From assembly GCA_946811695.1 (NCBI GenBank), contig OX328123.1, positions 122,167,118 to 122,231,117 of the forward strand: DNA of 64,000 nucleotides. Reading direction: 5' to 3'. The notes beneath the pieces are model-generated. The model was not told the origin of the DNA. It searched no databases and was given only the letters and a program-made list of their open reading frames with translations. Source of the DNA: Gonocerus acuteangulatus (taxonomy: Eukaryota > Arthropoda > Insecta > Hemiptera > Coreidae). A program made the position numbers and the translations under genes. Of the stretch, positions 31,517 through 42,954 are shown piece after piece; within the stretch, counting starts at the first letter, position 1; every line of letters begins with the position of its first letter.

Positions 31517-32137
31517 CTAATGTGAAGATGAGCTGGACCTACTACTGTCAAAATTGTAAGTTTTTAGTAACCCCGAACCACTTTTGAGTCTTTGATTTCG
31601 AATTTCAATTTCCGTCACGATGTTGAAAATGTTAATTTTTGCCTCTGTTCTTAGCTCTGCATCGAATTTTTTTATTGTCGCCGACATTGCTTTGAAAAAG
31701 AGATCGATTTCTTCGTCGCCTTCATTTTTTCTAAAATATTTCTTGTTTTCATTTCGTTCTTTTTGAACATCTTTCTGAAAATCGTTAACACAATTATTTA
31801 ATTTGGCTTTCATTTTCTTTGGAGTGTGATTCGACGGAGAAGGGACATCCATTCCAGACATTTTTTTCTTTTTGTGTCATAATCTTCTATTTCAACAAGA
31901 AGCGGATCACTCTGATAAGGTTTAACTTTCACTTCGTACTGGTTGTCACTGACTTCATCTTCCTGGATGTTGTAGTAAGTTTCTTTATCATCTTCCACAC
32001 TGTCAAGAAACCTCAGGTGATCCCAGTAGAATGCTCTTTTTTTGTTGCTATCGAATCTGTATCGGCATTTTTATCTATTTTCCTCTGCCTCTTGTAATGG
32101 TCCCTGATATTTTTCCATCAATTTTTGCACTGAAAGT
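31517..32137 (-). pseudogene. MADF-BESS protein, exon 2, with one stop and two frameshifts
   Basis: After an acceptor (TTTTTCCAG/AC) at 32138 this exon reads DFQCKN, a TGA (32118-32120), then WKNIRDHYKRQRK, the second half of a MADF domain ending near FYWDHLRFLDSV. A 44-residue acidic linker, a basic region and a BESS-type motif (DEEIDLFFKAMSATIKKFDA and the next 20 residues) follow, then a Ser-rich tail and stop at 31517. Two frame changes occur in A runs (minus strand), at 32037-32043 and 31861-31867, each consistent with one missing base. MADF-BESS proteins are DNA-binding transcription regulators (Adf-1 type). The lesions suggest a pseudogene or base-calling errors in homopolymers. The stop is not in a homopolymer. 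Confidence 0.75.
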
Positions 32138-32428
32138 CTGGAAAAATAGAAAAACACAATGTCAATTATTAAGACATTTTAACAATGATTAACATATTTA
32201 ATGATTTCATACAATGCTAAACCAAAGCTAAGGAGTAGAGGAAATGCCTATTCTTTATATTTCCTGATAATAATAATAATAATAATAATAATCCCTTTTT
32301 AATTTTCTTCCTCCGAAGGAAAGTAGCTATTGAGGTTGGACTCATGACGGAATTTTTGAAAAATATCGTCAAATCTTTATCAATCCTACTTAGTAGACAC
32401 CAAAAATTACCCCCGTTAAAATTGATTA

Positions 32429-32478
<50 letters not shown>

Positions 32479-32714
32479 TAAAATGTGTGTATGTACGTAT
32501 GTTAACACAATAGCCGCCAGAGTTTTTGTTTTTTCACTAGGAAACTTGGTATATAGCGTAAAAGATCTACTTTCTCCTCACTTCATCGAGAGAAAAAAAA
32601 CGGGGAAGTTCTGAAAAAGCTAGTATCTTTTAAATATTCTAGAGACATTGGATAAGAAAAATAAGGAGTTATGGCTCCGATAGAATATAAATAAATATTT
32701 TGTAAACTAGAAGC

Positions 32715-33079
32715 TGTTAACCAGTGTGCCATGCTACACCTAATTTCTGTCTATGACTCTCCCCGTATCAAGATCTCATTGATACCTGGTTTTAGTTCAT
32801 AATGATACCCGGTAAAGGCCAGCACAACAGCACTTCATCTAACAGCCGACAAAGGCCAGTAGTAGTCGCTTCAAAATGGCCGTCAGTTATTCTTCAGTTC
32901 AGTGTAGCCAATTTTTCTTGAACAAAACTTCTGACCAAATTTTGAAATTTGACTATTTTGGCCTAGCCTAAAAGATTTCTCTTATCAAGACCTACCTGTG
33001 TGCCACGTTTGGTCAATATTGGTCAAACGGTGTAGATTTGTATAAGGAACAAACAAAGAAATAAACAGACAGACACGTG

Positions 33080-33082
<3 letters not shown>
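32715..33082 (+). mobile_element. RTE-like 3' tail family, copy 3
   Basis: Has CCAGTGTGCCATGCTACACC near its start, CACGTTTGGTCAATATTGGT later, and ends ACAGACAGACACGTGATTTA into (TA)n. It lies in the MADF-BESS intron. Confidence 0.55.

Positions 33083-33141
<59 letters not shown>
33083..33141. repeat. (TA)n microsatellite
   Basis: Follows the RTE-like tail directly. Confidence 0.9.
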
Positions 33142-33144
<3 letters not shown>

Positions 33145-34760
33145 TCAAGAACTCTATAATAATTATTCTTGCTAAGGTTGCTCCTTCCAACGTATTTTTT
33201 TTATAGCTGATGGTTGTTACGCTAATAACAGTAGACGGAAGATATTGCTGGTTAACAAACTAATAAAATTGTTTGTTATGTGAACACTGTATGGTGGGTT
33301 TCTGGATAGCCCGAACCAAAATTATCCTATTGACAGACACACACTTACTAACATACATTTATATGAGTATTAATGGGGGTAATTTTCTAATTCTAGAAAC
33401 GTCACATTCCCATATCAATAGCTACATTTTTTTTAGAATGTGCTAATTACACATTCATAACAAAAAGAATGTTTGTACAATCGTGGGAATATCATTATGA
33501 ACCATGTTGTACAGTTTTTCTAATTTCAATCAATAATCTACAATCGCATGGTTTCTTATTTTAAAAAATCAAGTTGAGAAGCCCAATGAAAAACCTATAT
33601 TCGTAGTGGTGTATAAAAATAACCTTTTGATTGTCATAATTAAAGGCTCTTTTTTCTGATTATTAGGTATGCCTTATAATCATCATAAAATATTTAAATG
33701 AGTTATCCATTAATAATGTTTGCTGACTGTAGGAAATAATTTGTAATGACAAAATGTTTTGTACAGAAAATGAAATCGGGAATAGAAACTCTAAATATTC
33801 ACCAGCTACTACATCGAACTACATTTGAGTGAAACGGTTGTGCCAAAAACAGACGCAGAATAATAAACAAAATTATTTATTAGATACTACATGAAAATGT
33901 CTACTTATTCAACCTTTCAGTGGTGGCACCCCATTCGGTACGTAAGTACCTCTCATTCTTCCTCATCTTTGAACATCTAATAAAATTCTAAATATTATTA
34001 AAAAGACTCTACAGAGATCGAGGAGTGAATTGAAAAAAAAAAAAGAAGAAAAAAACATATTTTTTATATATGAGATGAATATAGTTTTCTGTTGAGCTAA
34101 TGCGAAGTCAAATGATGGTTTGCATTCGGCTAAGAGAAATAAAATCACATCTTCAAGCACAAATCTATGTATACGGGACGTTGAGTGTAGAAGCTTCCTC
34201 TCTAATACCATGGTCACCTAAACGTCACTTTGGTCTTCTTCCCTCCCCAAGGCATATGAAATATTGTATTTATTATTATAAATTAGTTTTTCACATATAA
34301 AATGAATATATCAGTATTCATTGGTGGGCTCACACTAGGCTCATTTCTGATTAACATGATCCAATGCTTTCTGAGCTGAATATATTACAAATTCTCTGGT
34401 GATATTTAACCAAGAAGAAGTTAAAACTACTATTAACAATGTTTTAACAGTAATCTGTAATAATTCAGGCATACAGTTACAAAGTTGGAGCAATATTTGT
34501 TTACACATTTTGACTCCCTAAAATTTAAAAATATCCAATGTAAAATTTCATAAATAATAATGTAAAAATCATCTAAAAAAATGATAATAATAATGTTAGA
34601 AAATCTGGGTAATCTGTGGAATACTAACTTATACTTTATGATAACTAAACTACATAATTGATAATTATTCATGTTGTTATTTTTATTAACTAAGTATTAT
34701 TAATCTAGTATCCATTATTTATTTAAAAGATATTATTACAGTTACTAATTTATATATTAA
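33142..34760. other. MADF-BESS intron, no gene seen
   Basis: 33230-33350 contains a GCTGGTTAACAAACT block related to repeats at 28840, 29200 and 46980. The remaining sequence is AT-rich and unique-looking. Confidence 0.4.
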
Positions 34761-34890
34761 CTAGCTGTTACCCGGTGTGCAATGCTACACCTAATTTATA
34801 TTAAATATCTGTAGCCGGGGCGTGCCATGCTACACATGCTTCATATTAAATAGTTGTAACCCAGCTTCTATGGTATGCCTACTTTATATT
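34761..34890 (+). mobile_element. RTE-like repeat, 5' blocks only
   Basis: Three tandem, diverged versions of the opening block (CTGTTACCCGGTGTGCAATG and similar) with no tail sequence. Confidence 0.45.
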
Positions 34891-35101
34891 ATATATTTTA
34901 AAAAATGATTGATTATATGATATTTGTCCAAATTATGAGAATATAAGATTATAAATTGAGAGCTCAGATGAAAAAATTATTTTCCAATGTTTTTAGAGAA
35001 AGTGGGGTGGAAAATAAATTAACCCTTATTTTAAAAAGTATACTATTTTTAAAAAGTACCCTTATTTTAAAAAGTATACTTATTTAAAAAAGTACCCTTA
35101 T

Positions 35102-35160
35102 TTTAAAATGGTATTACAATTAAATGATTCCAAATCATTTAATTGCAATGCCGTTTTAAA
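35102..35160. repeat. Inverted repeat, 28-bp arms with 3-base loop
   Basis: Arms 35102-35129 and 35133-35160 match at 25 of 28 positions. Two of the three mismatches would be G-U pairs in one RNA strand, so it could fold as a long hairpin. Confidence 0.75.
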
Positions 35161-35797
35161 GAAAATCCAAACCAAACTCCCTGTGTTTAATTTTTTTAAA
35201 TAAAAAAAAATGTGTGGTCCATAAATAAATAACAATAAAATTGAGGCATTTAATTAAGGTTATGATTAGTTATAAGTTGTAATAATTATAACTGAAACTA
35301 TATTCTTTATTTTCATTGATTTTTTTTTTTTAAATATAATATTTTTTTATTTTAAGGGCTTCGCACCTAAAGATAAAACCTCAACCTTGCGCAAATATAA
35401 TATTAATATGTTATATTGTTTACCTGTTCATGTAATAATCAGTGACTGAGTTTTTTTTTATGAATGAAAAAGGTAGTAAGTGGTGCAGGGTTTATGTTAT
35501 TTTTGCCAAAAGGAAAGTTTTAACATATTGTTTCAAATACACTTTCACATATTTTTTTTTTCATTTTTTTCCCTTTCTATTAAAGCTTCTGTTTCAAATT
35601 TTATGGTTCATGAGCTCTTCTATAAGGATAGTCATTCTGTCATAGGAAATAGGGGCATATAAGAAGAAAAACAAATTTAAGATATTCTTCTTGCAGTTAT
35701 GGACAACAATGAATTAAAGATATTTGGGAATTTCAATAACGACATTGATTTGGCGAGCAACAATATTTTTACCATAATTGCAACCGTATTTAAACAT
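35161..35797. other. AT-rich intron sequence
   Basis: T-rich and A-rich runs. Two short overlapping open frames near 35442-35662 lack protein signatures. Confidence 0.4.
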
Positions 35798-36447
35798 TTA
35801 GTTCAAGAGCTGGTAACACACTTTTCAAGTGTTTTATGCACCTTGAAATTTTGCTATAGTGGGTCTCTAGGGTAGATAAAAAGGTAATCAGGTAATCAGT
35901 AACAAACTATGGGCCAAAAATAGTGTTTTATTCAGAAGCCATAATTCTTTAATGTAAAATTAAGGCAATTCTATAATGAATAATATATAAGGCAGACACT
36001 TTTAAGGGGGATAACATATATAAAAAAAAAAAACGATGTGAGTTTTTTGTAATATTAAATGAAGTTTTTTCTACACACCGCTATTTGATCACCATAATTC
36101 AAAATAATTACAAAAAGGCAGACACTATTTCTGAGGTTTAGTAATCAGCAAACATGAAAATAAATTTATCCGATTATAGACTGCAATACACTGCGTGTAA
36201 CCGTAAGAGTGAGTGAGAGCACCAATCATAAGGACAGGACAGTTGTGGTAGTTCTAGAAATAAAGCAACTTGCCTTAACTATACATTAAAGATTGTGAAT
36301 AAAATACTATTTTTGTGACATATTTTTTCCCCTATGGTACAGGAAACACATATATGCCTTACCTTCCCACGAATGCAATACAGCAAAATTCCAAGGTGCA
36401 TAAAATACTTCATGAAATTTGCCTTACCAGCTCTCCGACTAAATGGT
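35798..36447. mobile_element. Inverted-repeat element, about 650 bp, probable MITE
   Basis: 35798-35865 and the reverse of 36370-36447 share AGAGCTGGTAA and TTTTATGCACCTTG plus flanking bases over about 65 bp. The interior has no open frame. Target duplications were not clear. Confidence 0.45.
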
Positions 36448-36707
36448 GACAGTCAGAGGATATAACTATCTCAGACAAAAGAAAGCATATGTCAGAATAT
36501 AATAGATATTAAATTAATAAAAAATTGCATGGAAAATTTAATTACTTATTTATTTATTAAAACACCACAATTCACATGACTTCCTCATCTTATAAAAATA
36601 ATATTTTAATACATTAATTTATCTGCAAAAAAAAAAAAAAATAGCATACAAAAGAAATATTAATAATAATAATAAAATAATATTTCAAAATGTGGTGAAA
36701 ATTAATT

Positions 36708-36765
36708 AATTTATATACATTCATTTGTATGAATTTATATTCATACAAATGAATGTATATAAATT
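36708..36765. repeat. Perfect inverted repeat, 27-bp arms, 4-base loop
   Basis: Arms 36708-36734 and 36739-36765 are exact reverse complements around TTAT. Confidence 0.9.
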
Positions 36766-36979
36766 ATTATTATGTACATCTATCTATATGCAAATAAAAA
36801 AATAAGTTAATATAACAACTTGCATATGTATGTAAGAGGATTAATTTTAAGTTCATAAATTTAAGTCCCTTAAAAAATGACATTGTTTACAAAGGAGTTT
36901 TTAACAAAAAAAAAAAAAAAATCTTTATGTTTTTGGAGTTCTTTATGTATAGAACAAAAAGCTCTATCTTTTTGGAGAG

Positions 36980-38330
36980 TCTTGGAATTTTAAACTTCAC
37001 TTAAAGCTACATTTTCTGCATATGTAGACTCTTCTGTATCATCTTTTTGCTTTCTCGATTTCCAGTATAATACATTACTAAATAACCTAATAAGAAAACC
37101 AGTGGTGGATTTTCGTTCTAAATGATCGTTTAAGAATATAGTCTCTACATCCATCTGTTCAACATTCAGACCCATTTGATATCATTATTTTGTATCAAAC
37201 TATCTATTTCTCTATCCCTAGCTTTTACCGAAAAATCACAATCGCGTGATCTTTATCAGATTCACCCTCAGCCAATCCAATACAGCTTATGTTTTCTTGG
37301 ATAACATCAAAATGCCTAGCGACAATGATTTTATTATTCAAAAGTACTTTATATCCCACTTCACTATAGCCGATTAAAATGCACATATTCACCATTTTAT
37401 CCCATTTAGAAGTTATTATTTGTTCTGGTTTCGTAACAAAATCTTTACTACCATATAAATTAAAGTTAGAAACATCTGGTTTCTTTCTAAAAAATATTTC
37501 ATAGGTTATTTTATTCTCAATGGTATTACCTAAAGAGCGATTTTTCAAATAAGTTGCAGCACAGACAATTTCTGGCGAACTTTTTTTCTAGAATAGCTTC
37601 TGCTAGTAAACAATGAGATATATTCATAATTGTTCTAGTAAATCACACCGTTTAGTTCATGAACATATATGGGGCAGGGATTAATTTTGATACCCTTTTT
37701 TTTTGGTAGTCATAAATCTTACTATTTAAATATTCCTTACCAATGTCACATCTCATAATACCAATTCTCTTATTTCCTAAGTTTTTAACCTCATTTACTT
37801 ATTGAACAAAGGAATGAAAAACTTCTGTTTTAGGTTTAATAGTTTAAATCCTAGCAATCTTACTATAATCATCTATAAATGAAACAAAATATTTTTCACC
37901 TTTGAGTCTCCTATTGTTTTCCTTCCTATTGTTTTCAAAAGGGACACGATTCAGTTTACAATACAAGTTTTATAAATTTATAACATGTCCAGATAAACTG
38001 ATTCTTTACTGCCTTAAATGCACTTGAAGTTCTCCGCAAACTGTCACATTTCTTGATGTTTCATTTCAGTTGTTTGAATTTTATTTTTTTAACATAATCT
38101 GAAGTTTCTACATACAATTTGCAATGCTGTTGATTCCTATAGGTGTAAACTATCAAATTTCTGAATTATATATCACCAACTTTGGTCTCCTTTGCCTTTT
38201 CGATGACATTTACACACTTCATCAGTTTCAAAAACAAAGTTAAGCGTTTTTCCACATACTACAACCCTCTCCATCAAATACCAGTACAAACATATTCATT
38301 TACTTTATATTATAACCGTCATTGCAACCT
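36980..38330 (-). mobile_element. Ty1/copia retrotransposon remnant
   Basis: Minus-strand fragments in copia order: the integrase core FVSFIDDYSK and, after frame changes, MRCDIGKEYL (the usual RSDNGGEY box) and HELNGV; then LAEAILEKKF and the stretch YEIFFRKKPDVSNFNLYGSK to ILIGYSEVGYKVL of the integrase C-terminus. After a deletion come QMDVETIFLN of the reverse transcriptase and RKSTTGFLIRLFSNVLYWKS of the RNase H end. Most of the RT is missing and many stops occur. No LTRs were recognised. Dead element in the MADF-BESS intron. Confidence 0.8.
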
Positions 38331-38809
38331 TCCTTCTTTACTAAAGAGATAAAAAACTACCTCTCAACAAAAGTATTGAAATTATTAAACTTCTGAATAG
38401 AAACATGAATACTTAATTATATGATATTAGTCCAAATTATGATTAGATAAACACAGAACATTTTTATGATTTTACTCCAAGTTCTGGTTAGAGCCCAGTG
38501 TTGCTCTAGGCAATCAAATTAAAATTGATTTGATATGATGAAAATTGATCTGATATTAAGAAAATTGATCTTAAAAATTGATCTTGTCCAAACTATGAGA
38601 ATATAAACCTATTATTTAGATAAACAAACAAAGGTTAAAACTAAAAAGTTATTTTGCAAAAGAAAAACTTTTCGCAAAAAAGTTTTGTATTGCCCTTCTT
38701 CTTAGAAGAAGGGGTAACACTGGAACAAAAATGCCGATTTCTGACTATAAACTCTTCTGTATTTGACAGTTTCGAACTCGTAACTTCCAAACTGTGAATC
38801 CTAGAAGAT
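38331..38809. other. Old repeat sequence in the MADF-BESS intron
   Basis: Phrases such as GCAAAAGAAAAACTTTTCGC and ATTTAGATAAACAAACAAAG also occur at 26760-27060. No gene. Confidence 0.45.
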
Positions 38810-38940
38810 TTTGAGCTAGGCTACGAGATTTCCCGGATCAAGACGTATCTATGTGCGAAGTTTGGTCAATATCAGTCAAACGATGTGGATTTGTATAAGG
38901 AACAAACAAACAGAACACGTGATTTTTATATATATAGATT
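38810..38940 (+). mobile_element. RTE-like 3' tail family, copy 4
   Basis: GAGATTTCCCGGATCAAGAC through GATTTTTATATATATAGAT, nearly identical to 27385-27505. Confidence 0.55.
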
Positions 38941-39043
38941 AGTTGTAATTTTATTGAATAGTCCACAAAGTTCAAAGATATTTTGAAAATAAGGTTCATC
39001 TTGATTCTTTCAACTTAAAATGAATTCAAATACTAGTTTTGTT

Positions 39044-39737
39044 GGTAAAAATGCAGTTTCACGCCCTCCAAACCGATTTCTTTCAAATTTTGTACAATAA
39101 CGTATTTTGATGCACTAAACACGAATACGATAAAAAAAAACCGTCGGATTTAACTAGGAAAGAAGTTATTAAGCACTAAAATTCACTGTTATGCAGTTTA
39201 TGAGAGCTATTAATTATAGCGAGTTGGATTGACTGGGGTTTTATTATATTCTTGAGCGAGCGGAAACGCGAGCACGTAGGCCCTTAAGCGACAGGTGAGG
39301 ATGCCCTTAAAATTAAAAATATTTTCGAATAAATGGTTTCTGAACATTTCAAATGAGAGTTCTCTGTTTCCCAATGTTACATATTGCGCATGCGCGTGTT
39401 TACAAATACGCTGATGACGCCTAGTTTTATAACCTTCCTAACTTTAGTGCTTAATATTATATTCTATTAATTTTAGCGAGTTGGATTGACTGGGGTTTTG
39501 TTATCTTCTTGAACGAGCGGAAACGCATAGCATGTATGCCTTGAAAGTCGTCACAAATTTAGTTGTTTACATTAGCTCTGATAACCTGCAAAACAGTGAA
39601 CTTAAGTGCTTAATAACTTCTTTCCTAGTTAAATCCGACGTTTTTTTTTATCGTATTCGTGTTTAGTGCATCAAAATACGTTATGGTGCAAAATTTGAAA
39701 GAAATCGGTTTGGAGGGCGTGAAACTGCTTTTTTACC
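39044..39737. mobile_element. Long-TIR transposon, 694 bp, with perfect 8-bp target duplication
   Basis: Terminal inverted repeats of about 140 bp (39044-39185 and 39598-39737) start GGTAAAAATGCAGTTTCAC and its near-complement. GTTTTGTT flanks both sides (39036-39043, 39738-39745). The interior holds two direct copies of AGCGAGTTGGATTGACTGGG (39217 and 39477), each followed by a GAGCGAGCGGAAACGC-type block. No open frame. An 8-bp TSD points to hAT or a related superfamily. Confidence 0.8.
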
Positions 39738-40525
39738 GTTTTGTTTATTTAATCATTATACTTACTGTATCAAGAGATTTTGTGTCTATTATAAAATAAA
39801 AATGTCATGTTCATAATGTCGATAAACTTTACAACCCAGTGCATGTTCTTATTTTATGAGTATATATCTATATAATTTGTTAGTTGAAATAAGTAAAGGG
39901 TTGATGCCAGTTTTCCAAATAAATAAGTAAAAATTGCCTGTTTTTCTTGCATGAGTTCTCCAATTTTCTTCTAAATTAACTATTTTTTTTAAAGCATATT
40001 TTAGAAATTTCCAACCTTTATGTCTCACAAAAACGGACACCAACCACTTCACTTAAATTCTGTCTGAGAATGATAACATCTTTCAAAATTAAACACAGTG
40101 ATCTAAAAATGGTCAAACGTCTCTATTTAGCGGCGTACCTTTACAACCATAGATTTAGAACCATAGATTTCTAAACCTATGCGTACAACTTAATAACGTT
40201 TACACAAAGAAGAGGTTATAAACGCCGACCTAACATGTCAGCTGTATTTTCTCAGCAACAAGGAAAGCTAAATAACTCGCCTTAAATTGGCTAGTAGTGA
40301 CTTAACTAGACTTTTCGTGAAGTGCAAGAATACTGTAAAAGAACGATTCCTTTGGCTAATGTTCGAATACTTGAAAAGTTTGGAATTAAAATAAAACCCC
40401 ACATTAATTTCTTCAGCATTATTTTTACACGATAATAACGATTAATGATGCGACAATATAATTAACGAACTTGAATTAAGCCTTGTTATATATTATTTTC
40501 CCTCTAATAGCTGTGTAATATTTAC
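39738..40525. other. MADF-BESS intron start, no gene confirmed
   Basis: A 67-codon minus-strand open frame at 39849-40052 contains EENWRTHARKTGN, superficially like the end of a MADF domain, but its Arg spacing is wrong and the matching half is at 32137. Confidence 0.35.
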
Positions 40526-40676
40526 CTGTATTGTTGATTATTGTTCCAATTTCCTTCCAAATTAATTCTTTTTTAGGTATGTTTTTGAACTCTTCATGGT
40601 CAAATTTCCATAGCATTGGGCGGGCAGAGACCAATTCAATTAGCTGTTTATCTTCATTTTTGTAGAACCTTGACAT
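40526..40676 (-). CDS. MADF-BESS protein, exon 1 (N-terminal half of MADF domain)
   Basis: ATG at 40676, then 50 codons with DKQLIELVSARPMLWKFDHE and FKNIPKKELIWKEIGTIINN: the LI.LV..RP.LW......F....KE..W.EI signature of a MADF (Myb/SANT-like, Adf-1) domain. It ends at ACAG/GTAAAT in phase 1. The acceptor at 32138 supplies two bases then DFQCKN and WKNIRD, exactly the missing second half, so the two exons form one gene with an 8.4-kb intron. About 20 bp upstream of the ATG a 5-kb hAT-like element begins, which would disrupt the original promoter or 5' UTR. Confidence 0.75.
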
Positions 40677-41495
40677 GAGAAAAATTACATTACGACAGGG
40701 TGTCTACTACTTTCGTGAAAGCCAATTTCGTGACTTTTTCGTGACTTGACGTGCAAATTTCGTGCCCATTAAAAAGAAAATAATTTCACTAAAAAAGAGA
40801 AAGCCTTAAGTTTTCAACTAATAAGTAATAAGTTAAACTTATTTGTAACTTAAACGGATTACCATGATATCTATAAATTCGCACTTTTACATACATTTAA
40901 AACAATTAATAAAACTGTATAAAATGTACATCATCTCGTTCCTGCCATGTCAAACTAAACTCGAATAAGCAAAATCTCGTTTTTAGATTCGAGAATTTGC
41001 TCTTGGATTACGGGCGATACGACTGTATATTTTACTGTATTTTTTAGATTTTTTTTTTTTTTTTGTCTTCACTTATGGTGTTCTACAAGCTGAATATATA
41101 CACTACAATTGAGTTAAAAATTTACAAATTTTATTAGCCTGGAAAAGAAATAACGACGAAATTCAAGGTGCGCCGGTTTTTTTGTCCGGCAGCCTTAAGG
41201 TTTAAATTATTTTAACCATTGACACTATATGGCTGTTAAAACACCGGCTAACCATCACTTGGTCTCGTACAACGAAACTCCAACCGCGGGCCCACAGCTT
41301 CAAGGGACTGGTTTGAAATCGTCAAAAACGAGGTTGCGTCGTATGCGCCTGCCCATTCAAATACATAGCCGAGGTCGAAGTTGTGCGTTCCACTGGTTTG
41401 CAACTGGAGTTACAGTCTCACCGTGTGCCCTGGGCCTAAACAGTACTCAATTTCAATATTTAAATCTCCATGAGAACCTCTGAATATTAATAAAT

Positions 41496-41702
41496 TTAAA
41501 TTTTAATGTCTATTATTATTAACTAAGAAGTTTAGGACGGGTTATCTATAGGTTACCACTCTTTTCTAGCCAGGATAGGGCTGATAACTTTTCTTTTTCC
41601 TAAAGAAAAGCCGCTACCTCATAGTGGGAATCGAACCCACGACCCTTGGCACGGAGTGTTAAGTGCTCACGCCTTAACAATCACGACCACTGGGCCTCCG
41701 GG
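41496..41702 (-). repeat. tRNA-derived SINE, Ser/Leu-like head, full copy
   Basis: On the minus strand: a head GGCCCAGTGGTCGTGATTGT with TTAAGGCGTGAGC (A box), then GTGGGTTCGATTCCCAC (B box). The body AAGAAAAG...CCTGGCTAGAAAAGAG and TATAGATAACCCGTCC and the tail AATAATAATAGACATTAAAA follow. Same family as 48101-48312, 63134-63336 and fragments elsewhere. Confidence 0.8.
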
Positions 41703-41937
41703 ACATAGCACAACAAATTTTATTTTTTAATATGAATTAAGAAAAAGAAAAAGCAATCATCATGGATGTCTTCAAAGCAATCATTTTTGGAAGTCTTATT
41801 TTTTTCTTCGCAGCATCAGAGATTAGGGGGAGAGGGGTGTCTTTGAGACACGGGGCAATTGAACCAGTCTACTTAAAAAATTGAAAAAGTTAAAGGGTAT
41901 TGCCCTACAACAAAGAACCAACAAATAAATAAAACTA

Positions 41938-42707
41938 CTAGCCGAATACCCGTGCTTCGTCACGGCAGGTAAGTAGTTACTTTAATTCGTTAATTACTGT
42001 ATCAGCAAAATTAACGCTACTTCATAATTTTTTGCAGTTTATTATAGCTTCGATCCCGTCATAATCAAAGTATAATGTTTCTTGACATTGAGGCGCTCCG
42101 GATCAGTGTCAAGAAACAGATAATCTAGCGATAACCCGTTATCTATAGGTTACCAGCATGGGCATATATAAGAGGGGGCTGAGGGGTCTGCAGCCCCCCT
42201 CCGAAATTTGGTTTTATGGTAAAAATGTGTCTTAAAACCCTTAAAAATAAATCAAATGAGATCATATCATTTTAGTTGTAATAGCGTTTTATTTGTCTAA
42301 AACTATTCCAAGTTCTAAATTGTTAGTATTCCATACCCCAGATTTGGTGATTTTTTCCCTCATAGCGTAAACTCTTTGAGGGACAGTTAATTTCTAGGAC
42401 TGCCGTCATAGCTGAAATTAACCTGAATTAAAAAAAAAAAAAAAAAAAAAATACTATGAAATAGATACTGTACGGTAACAGCTGTTCTTTTATCATCCTG
42501 GCAAAGCATGCTGCCTAGGCTTGCTTGCTCTAACCAACTAAATAAAACTTTAAACCCATCAAAAAATACTTAAATATTGAATAACTATCAAAAAATCCTT
42601 TCTTAGCGAGTGTCTACATGCTAAAGAAGAGTGTCCAGGCAAAATTTCAAACCTTTCTGTCGAGTGGTTTCGGCTGGCGGATGATAGGTCAGTGATTGAG
42701 TGATTGC
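41938..42707 (+). mobile_element. Dispersed retroelement-like repeat, short copy
   Basis: Starts CTAGCCGAATACCCGTGCTT and ends GATAGGTCAGTGATTGAGTG, parallel to 18661-20555. Carries the uninterrupted site of the solo LTR at about 42450. A fragment of the CATGGGCGTAT MITE occupies about 42154-42365. Confidence 0.55.
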
Positions 42708-42954
42708 CATAGTGAGATGTCATAACTTTAGGGGTTTATTCTACATCTCATTTGTAGTTCAGGGACGCAGAAATGAGCGTTCTATCTCAACATGCAGAGG
42801 AGCTACTCAAACTTTTGTCTTTTTTAAAAACTACTGGCTTTTCTAAAGAAAAACTGAGTTTTCGGAATTTCTGATCAAAGCGTCGTAAATAAAGACCACA
42901 TTTTTGGAATCTACATTAAATTTCCAATAAGAAACACCCGTTATTGTAATAATA

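Noticed and set aside
39849..40052. Second exon completing the MADF domain at 40526-40676
   Set aside because: EENWRTHARKTGN lacks the WKN.RD spacing, while the exon at 32137 fits in sequence and phase.
41629..41702. A tRNA gene with A and B boxes (also at 48101 and 63134)
   Set aside because: The same head is attached to the same non-tRNA body and tail in every copy, which makes it a SINE. The acceptor stem does not close.
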